Part shown: piece after piece, positions 6,255 through 9,295 of the stretch
Numbering within the stretch: the stretch's first letter is position 1
Layout: the number at the start of each line of letters is the position of its first letter
Assembly (NCBI GenBank): GCA_034927285.1
Contig: JAYFQF010000049.1
Coordinates: 1 to 9,295 of the forward strand
Origin: JAYFQF01 sp034927285
GTDB lineage: Bacteria > Bacillota > Peptococcia > DRI-13 > UBA5745
Length of the DNA: 9,295 nucleotides
Direction: 5' to 3'
Translations under genes and position numbers: made by a program
Notes under the pieces: generated by a model
Told to the model about the DNA's origin: nothing
What the model saw: only the letters and a program-made list of their open reading frames with translations
The model's database searches: none

Positions 6255-8093
6255 ATGAGTAAAGTAATCGGTATCGACTTGGGCACGACAAACTCTTGCG
6301 TAGCCTTTATGGAGGGCGGCGAACCCGTCGTCATCCCGAATTCGGAAGGAGCCCGTACCACGCCTTCCGTGGTGGCTTTTTCCAAGGCCGGTGAGAAGCT
6401 GGTGGGCCAGGTAGCCAAACGTCAGGCCATCACCAACTCCGAACGGACCATTCAATCCATCAAAAGAGAGATGGGCAGTGATTACAAAGTAAGAATTGAC
6501 GACAAAAGCTACACTCCTCAGGAAATCTCCGCCATGATCCTGCAAAAGCTGAAAGGCGACGCGGAAGCTTACCTGGGCGAGAAAGTTACTCAGGCAGTCA
6601 TTACGGTCCCCGCCTACTTCACCGACAGTCAGCGGCAGGCCACCCGGGACGCCGGCCAGATCGCAGGCCTGGAAGTACTGAGGATCATCAACGAGCCTAC
6701 GGCGGCGGCTCTGGCGTACGGTGTTGATAAAGAGGGCGACCATACCATCCTGGTCTATGACCTGGGGGGCGGCACCTTCGACGTTTCGATCCTGGATATC
6801 GGCGACGGCGTATTTGAAGTACGGGCCACCAACGGAAATAACCGGCTGGGCGGCGACGACTTTGACCACCGGATCATCGACTGGATGGTGGGCGAATTCA
6901 AAAAGTCCCACGGTGTGGATTTATCCAACGACAAAATGGCCATGCAAAGGCTGAAGGAAGCCGCTGAAAAGGCGAAATTCGAGCTGTCCACCCTGATGAC
7001 CACCCAGATCAATCTGCCCTTTATCACCGCCACGGCCGAGGGTCCCGTGCATATGGACCTGACCCTGACCAGAGCAAAATTTGAAGACATGATCCGGGAT
7101 CTGGTGGACATGACTTTGGACTGCACCAGAAAAGCGCTGAAAGACGCCGGCTTAAAAGCGGCGGAGATTCATAAAGTTCTGCTGGTAGGCGGATCCACCC
7201 GTGTTCCCGCCGTACAGGAAGCGATTAAAAACCTGCTGGGCAAAGAGCCGTTCAAGGGAATTAACCCCGATGAGTGCGTGGCCATGGGCGCCGCTATTCA
7301 GGGAGGCGTGCTGGCCGGCGAAGTCAAAGACGTTTTGCTGCTGGACGTCACTCCCCTTTCCCTGGGCATCGAGACCCTGGGGGGCGTGTTCACCCGCCTG
7401 ATCGACAGAAACACCACTATCCCGACGTCCAAGAGCCAGGTCTTTTCCACTGCCAGCGACAATCAGCCCTCTGTGGATATCCATGTCCTCCAGGGCGAAC
7501 GGGAAATGGCCGCTTACAATAAAACCCTGGGCCGCTTCCAGCTGAGCGGCATCGCTCCGGCCCCCAGAGGAATACCGCAGATTGAAGTCAAGTTCGACAT
7601 TGACGCCAACGGTATTGTCCATGTTTCCGCCAAGGACCTGGGCACAGGAAAAGAACAGACGATCACCATCACCGCCAATTCCGGCTTAAGCGACGACGAT
7701 ATCCAGCGCATGGTGAAGGAAGCCGAAACCAATGCCGCCGAGGACAAAAAGCACAAGGAAGAAGCGGAAGTAAGAAATAATGCCGACAATATGGTTTATC
7801 AGTCTGAAAAGGTCTTAAAAGAAGCGGGGGATAAAGCCACCGCCGACGAAAAGGCCGCGGTGGAAAAAGCCCGGGATGAACTGAAAAAGGCCATCGAAAC
7901 AAATAATATCGAGGAAATGAAAGCGAAGACCGAAGCTTTGACCCAGGCGATTTATCCGATTTCCGCCAAGATGTATCAGCAGGCTCAGGCAGCCGGCGAC
8001 GCGGGCCAGGCCGGTTCCCAAAGCAGCCAAAACAACGGAGGCGGAAACGATGTTGTGGACGCCGAATTTGAAGTGAAGGACGATAAACAATAA
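6255..8093 (+). CDS. dnaK: Chaperone protein DnaK (Hsp70)
   Basis: DnaK is the ATP-driven cytoplasmic Hsp70 chaperone that binds unfolded segments together with DnaJ and GrpE. It is 612 residues and full length. The ATPase domain covers about 1-355, with the phosphate-binding IGIDLGTTNSCV (5-16), VYDLGGGTFDVSIL (167-180) and VLLVGGSTRVPAV (308-320). The linker DVLLLDVTPLSL (359-370) is followed by the beta substrate-binding domain (about 371-480), the helical lid, a Gln/Gly/Ser-rich tail and the terminal VDAEFEVKDD. After SIKREMGSDYKV (68-79) it lacks the roughly 24-residue insertion of Gram-negative DnaKs, which points to Bacillota. GGAGG at 6240-6244 lies 10 bases before the ATG. The TAA shares its last base with the dnaJ ATG. 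Confidence 0.99.
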   Translation: MSKVIGIDLGTTNSCVAFMEGGEPVVIPNSEGARTTPSVVAFSKAGEKLVGQVAKRQAITNSERTIQSIKREMGSDYKVRIDDKSYTPQEISAMILQKLKGDAEAYLGEKVTQAVITVPAYFTDSQRQATRDAGQIAGLEVLRIINEPTAAALAYGVDKEGDHTILVYDLGGGTFDVSILDIGDGVFEVRATNGNNRLGGDDFDHRIIDWMVGEFKKSHGVDLSNDKMAMQRLKEAAEKAKFELSTLMTTQINLPFITATAEGPVHMDLTLTRAKFEDMIRDLVDMTLDCTRKALKDAGLKAAEIHKVLLVGGSTRVPAVQEAIKNLLGKEPFKGINPDECVAMGAAIQGGVLAGEVKDVLLLDVTPLSLGIETLGGVFTRLIDRNTTIPTSKSQVFSTASDNQPSVDIHVLQGEREMAAYNKTLGRFQLSGIAPAPRGIPQIEVKFDIDANGIVHVSAKDLGTGKEQTITITANSGLSDDDIQRMVKEAETNAAEDKKHKEEAEVRNNADNMVYQSEKVLKEAGDKATADEKAAVEKARDELKKAIETNNIEEMKAKTEALTQAIYPISAKMYQQAQAAGDAGQAGSQSSQNNGGGNDVVDAEFEVKDDKQ

Positions 8094-9265
8094 TGGCAAA
8101 ACGGGATTACTACGAGATCCTGGGCGTCTCAAAAGACGCCCAGGATGCTGAGCTTAAAAAGGCATACAGAAAACTGGCCATGCAGTATCACCCGGATAAG
8201 AATCCGGGAAGCAAAGAAGCTGAGGAAAAGTTCAAAGAAGTCAACGAGGCTTACGAAGTCTTGAGCGATCCCGATAAACGCGCCCGTTACGATCAGTTCG
8301 GCCATGCCGGAGTAGACGGCCAGGCCGGCGCCGGTGCCGGCGGCTTCGGCGGATTTTCCGGAGGCGGATTCTCCGGCGCCGGCGGCTTTAATGATATTTT
8401 CGACATGTTCTTTGGCGGCAGCGGCGGATTTTCCGGCGCCGGCGGCGATCATCGCCCCAAAGGTCCCCAGCGGGGCAGCGATTTGCAGCGGGGGCTGGAC
8501 CTGACTTTTGAGGAAGCCGCCTTCGGCTGCGAAAAGGACGTGGAAATCATTCGCCCCGAAACCTGCGGCGCCTGCCAGGGCACCGGCGCCAAAGCCGGCA
8601 CCACCAAAAAGCGCTGCGAAAAGTGCCAGGGCACCGGTCAGATTCGTACTGTTCAGAGAACTCCCCTGGGCTCCTTTCAGTCGGTGCAGACCTGTCCGGA
8701 CTGCCGTGGCGAAGGCGTGATCATCGAAAGCCCCTGCCCCGAATGCGGCGGTACCGGCCGGGTCCGCAAGCGCAAAACCCTGAAAGTAAAAGTCCCCGCC
8801 GGCGTAGACGGCGATTCCCGGATACGGTTGAGCGGCGAGGGGGAAGCCGGCCTGCGGGGCGGCAGCCCGGGGGATCTGTATATTATGATTAACGTCAAGC
8901 CCCATAAGATTTTTGAGCGGCGGGGCAACGACGTTTATATGGAGATGCCGATCACCTTCGGTCAGGCCGCTTTAGGCGCGGAGATCTCCGTGCCCACCCT
9001 GGACGGCAAGGCTACCCTGAAAATACCGGAAGGGGTTCAGAGCCACACCATGCTGCGCATGAAAGGAAAAGGCATCCCCTATCTGCGGGGCGGCGGCAGA
9101 GGAGACCAGATGGTAAGAGTCATCGTGGCTACGCCCACCAAGCTGAACAAGCGGCAGAAGGAGCTTTTGGAGGAGTTTTCCAGAGCCTCCGGCGAAGAAA
9201 ATTATCAAGGTGAGCGCAAAGGCACGGCCAAGGGCTTTTTTGCCCGCATGTTCGATAAAGAATGA
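8093..9265 (+). CDS. dnaJ: Chaperone protein DnaJ (Hsp40, type I)
   Basis: DnaJ brings unfolded clients to DnaK and stimulates its ATPase through the J domain. It is 390 residues and complete. The J domain covers 1-70 with the key HPD at 33-35. A Gly/Phe-rich region (about 74-118) holds two copies of GGFSGAGG (91-98 and 111-118). The zinc-finger domain has four CxxCxGxG motifs with cysteines at 158/161, 175/178, 201/204 and 215/218, so both zinc sites look intact. The C-terminal client-binding domains follow (about 225-345). The start overlaps the dnaK stop as TAATG, suggesting translational coupling; a weak AAGGA (8076-8080) lies 12 bases upstream. A perfect 13-bp hairpin falls in codons 9-18. 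It ends with TGA, and the 30 bases after it show neither a terminator nor the start of another gene. Confidence 0.99.
   Translation: MAKRDYYEILGVSKDAQDAELKKAYRKLAMQYHPDKNPGSKEAEEKFKEVNEAYEVLSDPDKRARYDQFGHAGVDGQAGAGAGGFGGFSGGGFSGAGGFNDIFDMFFGGSGGFSGAGGDHRPKGPQRGSDLQRGLDLTFEEAAFGCEKDVEIIRPETCGACQGTGAKAGTTKKRCEKCQGTGQIRTVQRTPLGSFQSVQTCPDCRGEGVIIESPCPECGGTGRVRKRKTLKVKVPAGVDGDSRIRLSGEGEAGLRGGSPGDLYIMINVKPHKIFERRGNDVYMEMPITFGQAALGAEISVPTLDGKATLKIPEGVQSHTMLRMKGKGIPYLRGGGRGDQMVRVIVATPTKLNKRQKELLEEFSRASGEENYQGERKGTAKGFFARMFDKE
8117..8146 (+). repeat. Perfect 13-bp hairpin in the first codons of dnaJ
   Basis: The arms at 8117-8129 (ATCCTGGGCGTCT) and 8134-8146 (AGACGCCCAGGAT) are exact reverse complements around the loop CAAA. 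The hairpin begins 24 bases after the A of the start codon. The following bases are not a T-run, so it is not an intrinsic terminator. It could slow ribosomes, mark a processing site or affect dnaJ output relative to dnaK; these are inferences. Confidence 0.85.
8363..8446 (+). repeat. Duplicated 24-bp segment in the Gly/Phe region of dnaJ
   Basis: Bases 8363-8386 and 8423-8446 are identical except for one position (CTCCGG against TTCCGG), 60 bp apart. Each encodes GGFSGAGG. Using the same codons in both copies suggests a fairly recent internal duplication or gene conversion within the flexible Gly/Phe linker. Confidence 0.7.
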
Positions 9266-9295
9266 AGCGGTCCGTAAGCGCCGCGAAAATACAGC

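Noticed and set aside
8574..8637. Direct repeat TGCCAGGGCACCGG
   Set aside because: It is explained by two zinc-finger motifs of DnaJ encoding the same Cys-Gln-Gly-Thr-Gly residues.
8129..8905. 258-codon minus-strand open frame opposite dnaJ
   Set aside because: Its Ala/Gly-rich sequence is the antisense of the Gly-rich and zinc-finger parts of dnaJ, so it is a shadow frame.

Overview
The window most likely comes from a Gram-positive-type Bacillota, probably Clostridia or a relative. The evidence is the gene order hrcA-grpE-dnaK-dnaJ, a perfect CIRCE operator, a 612-residue DnaK lacking the roughly 24-residue ATPase-domain insertion of Gram-negative DnaKs, and a cell-wall protein ending in three S-layer homology (SLH) domains. 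The DNA is fairly GC-rich by eye. I cannot name a genus from the sequence alone. All genes are on the + strand.

Region 1 (1-3938) holds most of a very large secreted surface protein. Its N-terminus, including any signal peptide, is missing. An in-frame TAG sits at 15-17, just before the first available start-like codon, and the reading frame seems to continue upstream of it. The gene is therefore either cut by the window edge plus a nonsense mutation or sequencing error, or the TAG is read through. The protein has beta-sandwich domains, a cadherin-like repeat, two DUF4430-like domains and three C-terminal SLH repeats.

Region 2 (3939-4391) is a 453-bp intergenic stretch. It has a strong intrinsic terminator for the surface-protein gene, a GC-rich part with short repeats and no convincing gene, and then an AT-rich control region. 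That control region has TTGA motifs phased at 10 bp, a sigma-A-type promoter and CIRCE.

Region 3 (4392-9265) is the class I heat-shock operon. HrcA represses the operon through CIRCE. GrpE exchanges nucleotide on DnaK, and DnaJ delivers clients and stimulates the DnaK ATPase. grpE begins with TTG behind a strong Shine-Dalgarno sequence. dnaK and dnaJ overlap by one base (TAATG). A perfect 13-bp hairpin lies in the first codons of dnaJ. The 30 bases after dnaJ show no terminator, so the operon may continue beyond the window.

This is mainly a well-known operon next to an accessory surface-protein gene. I see no clear new system. The points most worth a second look are the in-frame TAG, the two perfect coding-region hairpins, and the phased repeats upstream of the heat-shock promoter.
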